Below, piece by piece: positions 6,245 through 13,270 of a stretch of 13,931 nt of DNA. Under the pieces are notes generated by a model. The model was not told the DNA's origin. It saw nothing but the letters and a program-made list of their open reading frames with translations, and ran no database searches. Position numbers and translations under genes: made by a program. Source of the DNA: UBA965 sp046303375 (GTDB lineage Bacteria; Chloroflexota; Chloroflexia; Chloroflexales; Roseiflexaceae); assembly GCA_046303375.1 (NCBI GenBank), contig JBKCGB010000025.1, positions 1 to 13,931 of the forward strand. The letters run 5' to 3'. Position 1 is the stretch's first letter; every line of letters begins with the position of its first letter.

Positions 6245-7474
6245 CTAGGCAAATAAATGCTGCACTTTGGCAAGACCACCCACCAAACGATCGATATCGT
6301 CAGTGCTGGTATACAAATAACACGACGCACGCACCGTCGACGGCAAATCGAGCGCCGCATGCAATGGTTGCGTACAGTGGTGCCCAGCGCGCACTGCCAC
6401 ACCCTCACCATCGAGAATTTGGGCGATGTCGTGCGGATGTACACCTTCCATGCTAAACGATGCCATGGCACCCCGGTCATGACCAACCGGCGGCCCATAC
6501 CACGTCAAACCAGGCACTTCGTCGAGACGTTCGAGCAAATACCGGCTCAACTGCTCTTCGTAGGCGGCAATCTTGTCCATGCCGATGCCACTCAGATAGT
6601 CGATGGCATGACCCAGCGCAATCGCCTCACCGATCATGGGGGTACCAGCCTCAAAGCGCGCAGGCACCTCGGCATAGGTGGTCTGCTCGATAGTCACGGT
6701 GCGAATCATCGAGCCACCGCCCATGAATGGCGGCATGGCATCGAGGATGGCACGCCGACCCCACAAGACACCGACACCGGTGGGCGCCAGCATTTTGTGG
6801 CCACTAAACGCCAAAAAGTCAATCTCTAGCGCTTGCACGTCGACCGGCATGTGCGGCACACTCTGGGCACCATCCACCAGGATGAGTGCACCCACAGCGT
6901 GCGCTTTTTGGGCAAGGTACTGCACCGGGTTAATTGTCCCCAGCACATTGGATTGGTGGGTCACTGCCACCAATTTGACGCCCTCGAGCAAGGTATCGAG
7001 GTCATCGAGCACCAAGCGCCCATGAGTATCGAGTGGAATCGCCCTGATGACTGCTCCAGTGCGTTGCGCCAGCATCTGCCACGGCACAATGTTGGAGTGG
7101 TGCTCCATCTGACTAATCAGAATCACATCACCGGCGCGGATGTTGGCATTGCCCCAGGCGTTTGCCACCAGGTTGATGGCTTCGGTGGTGTTGCGCGTAA
7201 ATACCACCTCGCGGTGATGATTGGCGTGAATAAACATCGCAACCCGCCCACGTGCCCGCTCAAACTCAAAGGTGGCCTGTTCGCTCAGCTGGTAGACACC
7301 ACGATGTACATTCGCGTTGGTGGTACGGTAAAACGTAGCCAATGCCGCAATCACCGCTTCAGGCTTCTGGGATGACGAGGCACTATCAAGGAACGCCACC
7401 GGGCGTTCAGCGGGCAACTGCAGGATGGGAAAGTCGCGCCGGACCGCTGCCACATCAAATGGGTAATTGGTCAT
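6245..7474 (-). CDS. sufS: SufS, group II cysteine desulfurase
   Basis: This pyridoxal-phosphate enzyme converts L-cysteine to L-alanine and a protein-bound persulfide, the sulfur source for the SUF pathway. The 409 aa are full length. Lys227 in LAFSGHKMLAPTG is the PLP Schiff-base lysine; THQSNVLG and LVDGAQSVPH are the cofactor-binding loops. Cys367 in RAGHHCTQP is the catalytic cysteine, and this RxGHHC signature marks the SufS/CsdA group, not IscS/NifS. The C-terminus VRASCYLYTSTDDIDRLVGGL is typical. The ATG at 7474 is 21 bp after the sufD stop. Its immediate neighbour sufU is the usual partner that activates this desulfurase type. Confidence 0.97.
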   Translation of the reverse strand: MTNYPFDVAAVRRDFPILQLPAERPVAFLDSASSSQKPEAVIAALATFYRTTNANVHRGVYQLSEQATFEFERARGRVAMFIHANHHREVVFTRNTTEAINLVANAWGNANIRAGDVILISQMEHHSNIVPWQMLAQRTGAVIRAIPLDTHGRLVLDDLDTLLEGVKLVAVTHQSNVLGTINPVQYLAQKAHAVGALILVDGAQSVPHMPVDVQALEIDFLAFSGHKMLAPTGVGVLWGRRAILDAMPPFMGGGSMIRTVTIEQTTYAEVPARFEAGTPMIGEAIALGHAIDYLSGIGMDKIAAYEEQLSRYLLERLDEVPGLTWYGPPVGHDRGAMASFSMEGVHPHDIAQILDGEGVAVRAGHHCTQPLHAALDLPSTVRASCYLYTSTDDIDRLVGGLAKVQHLFA

Positions 7475-7495
7475 GACCGTGCCTTCGTGCCGAAT

Positions 7496-8683
7496 CTAAA
7501 TACGTGCGGCAATTGTTGCCGTCACCTGCTCGCGGACTGCTTCAAGTGGAATGCGATCAAGCACCGTCTCAAAGAATCCCATCACAATCATGTGGACTGC
7601 CACATCACGTGGGATACCACGGGCCTGCATATAGAACAAGTGCTCGTCGTCGACTTCGCCACTGGTAGAGGCGTGGCCGGCTTTTTGCACGTTGTTGGTA
7701 TCGATTTTGAGCCCGGGTATTGAGTCACTGCGGGCCTGTGGCGTCAAATGCAAGGCATGCTCTTCGAGGCGCGTCACTGTTTCGCTACTGCCACCTTCGA
7801 TTTTGATCATGCCATCAAAAGTGGTATACCCTGTGCCCTTGACCACCGTCTTGAAGTCCATGTGCGCCTCAGTTGCCCGCCCAACGTGACGGAGCCACGG
7901 TGCAGTCAACAGACGTTGCCCGTCACTTGCAAGCGACGCTGCCGTCCAATCCACACGTGAGCCGTTGCCGGCCAAGTTGGTTTCGGCTTCGATGTGCTGG
8001 TGGCTCCCACCGAGGTGGATGGCTGTCCAGTTAATCGTGGCATCGTTGCCCACATTGGCGATTTGGTGACCCATGTGGCGCACCCCCACATCCCATGTCT
8101 GCATGCTGACCACGTTGAGCGTGGCACCATCGCCGAGGATGTACTCACTGACCACCGATGCAATCGCACCACTACCAGCGTATTGCTCAATGAGCGACAA
8201 CTGAGCACCACGTTCGAGTACTACCAGCGTCCGACTGACGAGTGTGTCACCGACTGCGCTATCACCAAACCCTTGGATGAGGTGCAGTGGCACTTCTGCA
8301 ACGATATTTTTGGGCACATACACAAACCAGCCATCTTGCCATGTTGCAGTATTGAGCGCCGCATATTTGGTGGTATGGGCAGCCACCGCACTGCCGATGT
8401 ATTTGTGCACGATGTCACCGTGCGCCTGTACCGCTTGGGCGAGTGGCATGACCACCACGCCAGCAGGCACAGCCCCGCTCACCTGACCAGCATGAGCACC
8501 CACCGCCACATGCATGTCATCGGGGGCAAATGCGCTCAAATCGGTGCGCCGCCACATCGGCATCGACATTCCAGTATATGATTGCCAAGCACTTTGACGC
8601 ATCTGCTGGAGCCATTGCGGCTCTCCTGCAAATACCAAATCCGTGGCATTGAGTGTTGCAAGTGCAGGGAGCTTAGTTGCCAT
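7496..8683 (-). CDS. sufD: SufD, subunit of the SufBCD scaffold complex
   Basis: SufD pairs with SufB on two SufC ATPases and is needed for iron entry during cluster assembly. The 395-aa protein shares the SufB/SufD beta-helix fold: compare WQDGWFVYVPKNIVAEVPLH with the equivalent strand in SufB, and the shared end DDEHLFYMQARGIPRDVAVHMIVMGFFETVLDRIP. The N-terminal part carries the MPMWRRTDLSAF segment usual for SufD. I chose the ATG at 8683 because GGAGGAAGTG ends 7 nt upstream and the family begins there; the longer open frame to 8752 merely overlaps sufC. The start overlaps the end of sufC by 11 bp, so its translation is probably coupled to sufC, which matters given the stop codon within sufC. 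Confidence 0.95.
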   Translation of the reverse strand: MATKLPALATLNATDLVFAGEPQWLQQMRQSAWQSYTGMSMPMWRRTDLSAFAPDDMHVAVGAHAGQVSGAVPAGVVVMPLAQAVQAHGDIVHKYIGSAVAAHTTKYAALNTATWQDGWFVYVPKNIVAEVPLHLIQGFGDSAVGDTLVSRTLVVLERGAQLSLIEQYAGSGAIASVVSEYILGDGATLNVVSMQTWDVGVRHMGHQIANVGNDATINWTAIHLGGSHQHIEAETNLAGNGSRVDWTAASLASDGQRLLTAPWLRHVGRATEAHMDFKTVVKGTGYTTFDGMIKIEGGSSETVTRLEEHALHLTPQARSDSIPGLKIDTNNVQKAGHASTSGEVDDEHLFYMQARGIPRDVAVHMIVMGFFETVLDRIPLEAVREQVTATIAARI

Positions 8684-9455
8684 TGCCAAACACTTCCTCC
8701 CTGATGAAGTCGTAGCCACGCTCTTCGAGCTCGAGGGCCAGTTCAGGACCACCTTCGCGCACGATGCGCCCCTCCATCATCACCGACACCACGTTGGGCT
8801 TGATGTAGTTGAGCAAGCGCTGGTAGTGTGTAATCACCAACACGCCCATGTCGGGGTTAGCCTGAAGCAAGGTGTTGACCCCTTGTGAAACAACTTTGAG
8901 GGCATCAATGTCGAGACCAGAGTCGGGTTCGTCCAAGATGGCCAGCGACGGCTTGTGCATCGCCATCTGCAGAATCTCGATGCGCTTCTTTTCACCACCG
9001 CTGAATCCTTCGTTGAGTTAGCGGCGCTCAAAGGCTTCGTCGATGCCAAGCGCAGCCATTTTTTCACGGATTTCTTTGCGGAACTGCGCCATGGGGATGG
9101 CGGTTTGGCGGGTGTCTTTGCCCTCTTCGGCACGATGCGCATTGACTGCAGCGCGCATGAAGTTTGCCACGGTCACCCCAGGGATAGAAACCGGGTACTG
9201 AAATGCTAGAAACAAGCCCAGCTTGGCACGATCATCAACATCGAGCTCAAGAATGTTGTGGCCCTTGTACCATACTTCGCCACCCGTTACCGTATATGAT
9301 GGGTGCCCCATAATCGTGTTGGAGAGTGTGCTCTTGCCACTGCCATTGGGACCCATGATGGCATGAATCGTGCCTGGTTTGACGGTCAAATTCACACCTT
9401 TGAGAATCTCTTTGTCACCAATGTTTGCCCGTAGGTCTTTAATCACCAATTCCAT
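8673..9455 (-). pseudogene. sufC: SufC, Fe-S assembly ATPase, interrupted by an in-frame TAA
   Basis: SufC is the ABC-type ATPase that drives conformational change in SufBC2D. Read through, the frame gives 260 codons, full length, with Walker A GPNGSGKST (35-43), Q-loop Gln86 (AFQYP), signature FSGGEKKR (151-158), Walker B LAILDEPDSGLD and the His of VITHYQR. Codon 146 is TAA (9020-9018) in ...AFERR-stop-LNEGFSGGEKKR; relatives read RYLNEGFSGGEKKR, so a single base separates it from Tyr (TAC/TAT). Everything around it is perfectly conserved and there is no frameshift. As written, the product is a 145-aa fragment lacking signature and Walker B; a restart at ATG 8966 would give 97 aa with Walker B only. 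It may be a sequencing error, a fresh nonsense mutation or readthrough. ATG at 9455, with AAGGAG 10 nt upstream; 35 bp after sufR. Confidence 0.88.
9018..9020 (-). other. Premature TAA stop codon inside sufC
   Basis: Plus-strand bases TTA at 9018-9020 give TAA in the sufC frame. A change at position 9018 alone (T to G or T to A) restores a Tyr codon. TAA is also used as the real stop of the JAMM, E1-rhodanese, sufC and Gfo/Idh/MocA genes in this window, so it has not been reassigned as a sense codon. Confidence 0.95.
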
Positions 9456-9490
9456 TGAAACACAAACTCCTTGTTCATCTACAACGTCTG

Positions 9491-10141
9491 CTACTCGACA
9501 AGTGAGATAGTCGTGCCATTACCTGGTGTCAACGCAAAACTACAACAGCGGTTTCCTTCACGAATAGTCCCCTCTGTGTGTACTTCATGCCCCAACACCT
9601 GCTCAATCATGCGCTTTTCCATGGCGCAAACACCCGCGTGATCCTGGGCGACCTCGTGATACGGACACGCATAAAATGTGATTCGACTCGAATCATCCTG
9701 TACTTCGACGGGAATTCCACGGGATTCCATCATTTTTTGTACATCGTGGATGCGCGACTTGATATCTCCACTTCCTGCGCGTTGATACCCCTCAGCCAAG
9801 CGTTCACTCACACTGTCGAGCAATGTTGTGAGCCCATCTTCACCCTGACGGCGCGCAATTTCGTCAAGCAATACCGATACCAATGTATCGTAACTGCGTG
9901 GGAAAACATCACGCGCTTGGTCGGTTAACGAATACACAATACGTGGCCGCCCACGTCCATTCCGAATCAGCCGCGTGCCAATATAGCCACGGGCATCGAG
10001 ATTGATGAGGTGCTCACGTACTGCAGTGGTGCTGATACCAAGTTCAACTTCAAGCTCGCGGATGGTGGCTTCACCGTGCCGCTGCAAAAATGTTAATATC
10101 TGCCCCACTGATGAATCCGCTGGAAATGGTGCCGACTTCAT
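9491..10141 (-). CDS. sufR: SufR-type Fe-S-sensing transcriptional repressor
   Basis: A 216-aa regulator. The N-terminal winged helix-turn-helix (about 12-75) includes GQILTFLQRHGEATIRELEV, the recognition part STTAVREHLINLDARGYI, and the wing RNGRGRPRIVYSLTDQA. The C-terminal sensor half has Cys159 (FYACPYHEVA), Cys172 twelve residues later, and Cys199-Cys200 (GNRCCSF), matching the Cys-x12-Cys...Cys pattern of cluster-binding SufR in cyanobacteria and actinobacteria. Holo-SufR is expected to repress the suf operon and itself when clusters are plentiful, and to release DNA under iron limitation or oxidative stress. It is the first gene of the operon, 35 bp ahead of sufC. The ATG at 10141 has AAAGGGG 7 nt upstream. 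The position and cysteines make SufR much likelier than a generic DeoR/ArsR regulator. Confidence 0.92.
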   Translation of the reverse strand: MKSAPFPADSSVGQILTFLQRHGEATIRELEVELGISTTAVREHLINLDARGYIGTRLIRNGRGRPRIVYSLTDQARDVFPRSYDTLVSVLLDEIARRQGEDGLTTLLDSVSERLAEGYQRAGSGDIKSRIHDVQKMMESRGIPVEVQDDSSRITFYACPYHEVAQDHAGVCAMEKRMIEQVLGHEVHTEGTIREGNRCCSFALTPGNGTTISLVE

Positions 10142-10166
10142 GCACGACCCCTTTCTCTATGGCTAT

Positions 10167-10196
10167 ACTATACCAAACATACCATACAATCGCCAA
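10167..10196 (-). promoter_or_regulatory. Predicted promoter of the sufR-sufCDSUB operon
   Basis: On the minus strand TTGGCG (10196-10191) and TATAGT (10172-10167) are 18 bp apart; the -10 matches 5 of 6 consensus bases. The start would be near 10160, giving a leader of about 20 nt. Two direct copies of TGGTAT on the minus strand (10184-10179 and 10175-10170), 9 bp apart, lie in the spacer and -10 and could be regulator half-sites. A third is at 10235-10230. Confidence 0.55.
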
Positions 10197-10204
10197 TTTT
10201 TTCT

Positions 10205-10221
10205 ATTAATACTGTATTAAT
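10205..10221. promoter_or_regulatory. Perfect 17-bp palindrome, candidate SufR operator
   Basis: ATTAATAC-T-GTATTAAT is a perfect dyad with 8-bp arms around one base, centred at 10213, some 17 bp upstream of the predicted -35 of sufR. An 8-bp direct repeat, TTCTATTA, starts at 10201 and again at 10221, exactly 20 bp apart and so on the same helix face. The arms are too A+T-rich for a terminator of aroB, so a protein-binding site is more likely. It does not match the CAAC-N6-GTTG motif described for cyanobacterial SufR. Confidence 0.5.
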
Positions 10222-10285
10222 TCTATTAAATACCATAGCGCACGATGGTTCACTGCAATCACCCATACGACTGCACCCAACCAGA

Positions 10286-11350
10286 TTAGCCTGCCAATAC
10301 CTGCTGGAGCAACGTTGTGACAGCCTCGAGTGGCACATTGCGCACTACTTCTGCATGCCCGATACGCCGAGGCAACACCCAACGAATCTGCCCTGCCTGT
10401 ACTTTTTTGTCACGGTGCATGACTTCTATGAGCTGTGCGACGGTAATGCCCGCCGGAATCTGGGTCGGCAACCCATATCGGGCTAAGGTGGCATGCTGCT
10501 GCAGAATCAGATCACCCTCACACAATCCGAGTGCGCGGGCAAGGTGTGCCTCTACATGCATCCCAATCGCCACCGCCTCACCATGGAGCAACACACCATA
10601 TCCGAGGATTTGTTCGAGGGCATGCCCCACTGTATGCCCATAGTTGAGCAACATGCGCTCCGCTTGCTCGCGCTCATCGATATTGACCACGTCCACTTTG
10701 ACAGCTACCGCGCGACGCACAAGTTCCGCATCGAAATATGCCGTCTGGGGGTCGGCCACCGCCAAGTCGGCAAATAATGCCGCATCACGAATGACACCAT
10801 GTTTAATGGCTTCGGCCCAGCCGGCTGCCAGTTCGCGCGGCGGCAACGTCTTGAGCAGCTGCACATCGGCCAACACGAGGCGTGGCTGATGAAACGCACC
10901 GATCATGTTTTTGCCCAGTGGGTGGTTGATTCCTGTTTTGCCCCCCACCGCACTATCCACCATGGCCAAGAGCGTCGTCGGCATTTGCACACAGGCGATC
11001 CCTCGTACAATCGTGGCCGCAGCAAACCCAGCCACATCACCAATAACACCGCCACCTAGTGCCACCAGCACATCGCTGCGTTCGACACGCTGTTGCAACA
11101 GATGATCGTAGATGCGCATCAACGTGGCAACGTCTTTGCTGGCTTCGCCACCTGCAAGCAACAACACTGTACTCTGCGCACCACAGGTTGCTGCCAACGA
11201 GTGGGCGAGTGCTGTCAACTGTTGGTCGGCTACGATATGCACGCGACCACGCAGACCGAGCTCCGCAAGGTGATGCGCCAACGTGTGCGCACAATCAGCC
11301 GCCACAACGACCGGGTAACCGGCACCTACGGTGACATACAAGGGTGCCAT
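10286..11350 (-). CDS. aroB: 3-Dehydroquinate synthase
   Basis: AroB is the second enzyme of the shikimate pathway: it converts DAHP to 3-dehydroquinate with NAD+ and a divalent metal in the cytoplasm. The 354-aa protein is full length. Visible are LAGGEASKD (66-73), the NAD-binding LGGGVIGDVAGFAA (98-111), QMPTTLLAMVDSAVGGKTGIN (122-142), Glu180 in WAEAIKHG, the metal-site NYGHTVGHALE (His239, His243) and LLHGEAVAIGM (His256). I chose the ATG at 11350 over a GTG at 11353 because AGGAGG is better spaced for it. Its ATG overlaps the aroK TGA in a TGATG, so the two are translationally coupled. No clear terminator follows; 144 bp separate its stop from sufR. Confidence 0.96.
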   Translation of the reverse strand: MAPLYVTVGAGYPVVVAADCAHTLAHHLAELGLRGRVHIVADQQLTALAHSLAATCGAQSTVLLLAGGEASKDVATLMRIYDHLLQQRVERSDVLVALGGGVIGDVAGFAAATIVRGIACVQMPTTLLAMVDSAVGGKTGINHPLGKNMIGAFHQPRLVLADVQLLKTLPPRELAAGWAEAIKHGVIRDAALFADLAVADPQTAYFDAELVRRAVAVKVDVVNIDEREQAERMLLNYGHTVGHALEQILGYGVLLHGEAVAIGMHVEAHLARALGLCEGDLILQQHATLARYGLPTQIPAGITVAQLIEVMHRDKKVQAGQIRWVLPRRIGHAEVVRNVPLEAVTTLLQQVLAG

Positions 11351-11907
11351 CACAATCCCTCCTCTGATGGTGGCGGACTACTTGGGAGCAACATGGCAAT
11401 ACGTGTCGCCACTGCACTGGCGTGAATACCGTCGGTGAGAATATGCAAATCAGCCACCGAACGGTAGAGGGCAGCCCGTGCCCGGCGCATCTCTTCGAGT
11501 CGTGCGTATGGATTATCGCCTTGTAGGAGCGGGCGGACTTGCCGGTGATTGGTAATTCGTGTCACAATCGCATTCGTTGTAGCATCGAGCCATACCACAA
11601 ACGCATGTGCCTTGATGAGTGTACGATTTTCGGCGACAGTGACAATCCCGCCACCAGTAGCCACAACCACTGGCGGGGCCGCCATAACCCGCTGGAGTAC
11701 TTCGCTTTCAAGTGCACGAAACGCCGTCTCGCCGCGAGCAGCAAAAATAGCCGAGGCTGCCTGACCGGCTTCGCTTTCGATGATAGCGTCGGTGTCGCAT
11801 AGCGGATAGTTGAGTTTAAGTGCCAAATATCGCCCGACTGTCGACTTCCCAGCACCGCTTAAGCCGACGAGGACAATGCAGTTTGATTTGTTGGCCGTGC
11901 GATTCAT
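11350..11907 (-). CDS. aroK: Shikimate kinase
   Basis: This cytoplasmic enzyme phosphorylates shikimate with ATP at the 3-hydroxyl, the fifth step towards chorismate. The 185-aa protein shows the P-loop GLSGAGKS (15-22), CDTD with Asp38 and Asp40, Arg64 in ETAFRALE, the shikimate-binding ATGGG (83-87), and the lid with Arg125 in RPLLQG. A short Pro/Ser tail (LPSSPPPSEEGL) ends the protein. The ATG at 11907 has GGGGTGG just upstream. It is the first gene of the aroK-aroB pair and diverges from the oxidoreductase gene across 114 bp. The symbol aroK versus aroL cannot be settled from sequence. Confidence 0.95.
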   Translation of the reverse strand: MNRTANKSNCIVLVGLSGAGKSTVGRYLALKLNYPLCDTDAIIESEAGQAASAIFAARGETAFRALESEVLQRVMAAPPVVVATGGGIVTVAENRTLIKAHAFVVWLDATTNAIVTRITNHRQVRPLLQGDNPYARLEEMRRARAALYRSVADLHILTDGIHASAVATRIAMLLPSSPPPSEEGL

Positions 11908-11942
11908 GCCACCCCAATATCGGTCGACACAATCCTGTCGTC

Positions 11943-11972
11943 ATTGTACCATTGACTATCATGCACTGCGAA
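11943..11972 (-). promoter_or_regulatory. Predicted promoter of aroK-aroB
   Basis: On the minus strand TTCGCA (11972-11967) and TACAAT (11948-11943) are 18 bp apart. The predicted start is near 11936, within the small dyad CGACA/TGTCG (11925-11929, 11936-11940), which might be an operator. The element overlaps the -35 region of the divergent oxidoreductase promoter. Confidence 0.45.
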
Positions 11973-11975
11973 AAA

Positions 11976-11984
11976 TGGTATAAT
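11976..11984 (+). promoter_or_regulatory. Extended -10 promoter of the oxidoreductase gene
   Basis: TGGTATAAT is a perfect -10 hexamer (11979-11984) with the TGn extension. TTGACT at 11952-11957 is 21 bp away, too far to be a normal -35, which fits an extended -10 promoter. The start would be near 11991, about 30 nt before the coding start. Confidence 0.6.
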
Positions 11985-12021
11985 CGAGCATCTGCTATCA
12001 CATCCAAGAGGGGGTATGTAT

Positions 12022-13125
12022 ATGACTCGTGCGCCATTACGTGCTGGGATTGTCGGCTGTGGCACCATTAGTGGTATTTATCTCAAAAATGCGCCACGCT
12101 TTGCTGATTATGACATTGTGGCCTGTGCCGACATTTTTATGGCCAGTGCCGAAGCACGTGCTGCCGAATACGGCATCAAAGCCTGTACCGTCGCCGAACT
12201 CCTCGCTGATCCGACCATCGACATCATTATCAATCTGACGATTCCTGCGGCTCACGCCGACGTCGCCTTCCAAGCTGTTGCCGCAGGCAAGCACGTCTAC
12301 AACGAAAAACCCCTCACCATCACCCTCTCCGACGGCCAGCGCCTGGTGGCAGCAGCTGCCGCCAAGGGAGTCCGGGTGGGCGGCGCACCTGACACCTTCC
12401 TCGGTGGCGGCATTCAGACTTGCCGCAAACTGATCGACGACGGGTGGATTGGTACACCGGTGGCCGCCAGTGGCTTCATGCTCTGCCCAGGCCACGAGTC
12501 GTGGCACCCCAACCCAGACTTCTACTACCAGGTTGGCGGTGGTCCCATGTTTGACATGGGTCCGTATTACTTGACTGCGCTCATTACGCTCCTTGGAGGC
12601 GTGCAACGCGTCAGCGGCTCTACGCGCATGACGTACCCCACCCGCACCATCACCAGCAAACCCAAATACGGCCAAAAAGTCGACGTCGAAGTGCCAACGC
12701 ACGTAGTTGGTGTGCTCGACTTTGCCAGTGGCCCAATCGCCACACTGGTGACCAGCTTTGATGTCTATTACCACACCATGCCCAACATCGAGATCTACGG
12801 CTCGCATGGCAGCATGATCGTCCCCGACCCCAACACCTTTGGCGGTCCCATCAAGGTGCGCCGTGTCGGCGATGACACCTGGCGCGAAATCCCACTTACG
12901 CACGGCTATGCCGACAACAGCCGTGGCGTCGGGGTTGCAGACATGGCCCACGCCGTGCGCACCAACCAGCCCCATCGCGCCTCGGGTGAGCTCACGCTGC
13001 ACGTGCTCGAGCTGATGCACGCCATCCATACCGCATCCAGCACCGGCACCCACGTCACCACCCAGCACGCCTGTGCACGTCCAGCCCCACTGGCACTCGG
13101 GCTGTTACCAGGGAGTATTGCCTAA
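12022..13125 (+). CDS. Gfo/Idh/MocA family NAD(P)-dependent oxidoreductase
   Basis: A 367-aa sugar- or polyol-type dehydrogenase. The N-terminal Rossmann domain has GIVGCGTIS (9-17), VACADIF and the second nucleotide-contact NLTIPAAHADVAFQAVAAGK (71-90), followed by the family's EKP motif (YNEKPL, 95-97 = EKP). The C-terminal beta-sheet domain contains GGGPMFDMGPYYLTAL (172-187), where the usual catalytic His of D-x-G-x-H is not obvious. Substrate and direction are unknown; the neighbours give no sugar pathway. I prefer the ATG at 12022 because AGAGGGGG ends 7 nt upstream, while the ATG at 12016 would leave only 1 nt. It is monocistronic: own promoter upstream, terminator after the TAA stop. 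Confidence 0.93.
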   Translation: MTRAPLRAGIVGCGTISGIYLKNAPRFADYDIVACADIFMASAEARAAEYGIKACTVAELLADPTIDIIINLTIPAAHADVAFQAVAAGKHVYNEKPLTITLSDGQRLVAAAAAKGVRVGGAPDTFLGGGIQTCRKLIDDGWIGTPVAASGFMLCPGHESWHPNPDFYYQVGGGPMFDMGPYYLTALITLLGGVQRVSGSTRMTYPTRTITSKPKYGQKVDVEVPTHVVGVLDFASGPIATLVTSFDVYYHTMPNIEIYGSHGSMIVPDPNTFGGPIKVRRVGDDTWREIPLTHGYADNSRGVGVADMAHAVRTNQPHRASGELTLHVLELMHAIHTASSTGTHVTTQHACARPAPLALGLLPGSIA

Positions 13126-13142
13126 ATCGCCACACACGGATG

Positions 13143-13183
13143 CCGGGGTGGTGGCCATGGTGCTACCACCCCGGTCGTTTTTT
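13143..13183 (+). terminator. Rho-independent terminator after the oxidoreductase
   Basis: A 13-bp stem CCGGGGTGGTGGC / GCTACCACCCCGG (13143-13155, 13162-13174; one G-U pair) with a 6-nt loop is followed by TCG and six T (13178-13183). It begins 17 bp after the stop codon. Confidence 0.95.
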
Positions 13184-13194
13184 GTACACACGCG

Positions 13195-13223
13195 TTGACG
13201 CACCGTGTGACCTGTGCTATACT
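13195..13223 (+). promoter_or_regulatory. Strong predicted sigma-70 promoter of the regulator gene
   Basis: TTGACG (13195-13200) and TATACT (13218-13223) are exactly 17 bp apart, and TGC just before the -10 gives an extended element. The start would be near 13230, leaving a leader of about 40 nt. It lies just past the terminator of the previous gene, so the regulator is a separate unit. Confidence 0.75.
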
Positions 13224-13270
13224 CTCCGCATCATTTTTACGTAAATATAAATACTGACGAGGAGGCGGGC

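Noticed and set aside
8673..9455. TAA read as a sense codon (altered genetic code)
   Set aside because: TAA ends at least four other genes here at the expected positions, including sufC itself, so a genome-wide reassignment is not supported.
8673..9455. Split sufC as two separate functional genes
   Set aside because: The gap between fragments encodes the conserved signature motif in frame, and the second fragment has no ribosome-binding site of its own before ATG 8966. A single-codon interruption explains it better.
10286..10310. Terminator directly after aroB
   Set aside because: I found no GC-rich stem plus T-run in the 144 bp after the aroB stop. The A+T palindrome at 10205 would make only a weak hairpin, so I treat it as an operator candidate.
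12037..13068. Long open frame (343 codons) on the minus strand opposite the Gfo/Idh/MocA gene
   Set aside because: It lies wholly within a well-recognised gene, reads as Gly/Val/His-rich low-complexity protein with no family resemblance, and has no promoter. It is an antisense shadow of codon bias.
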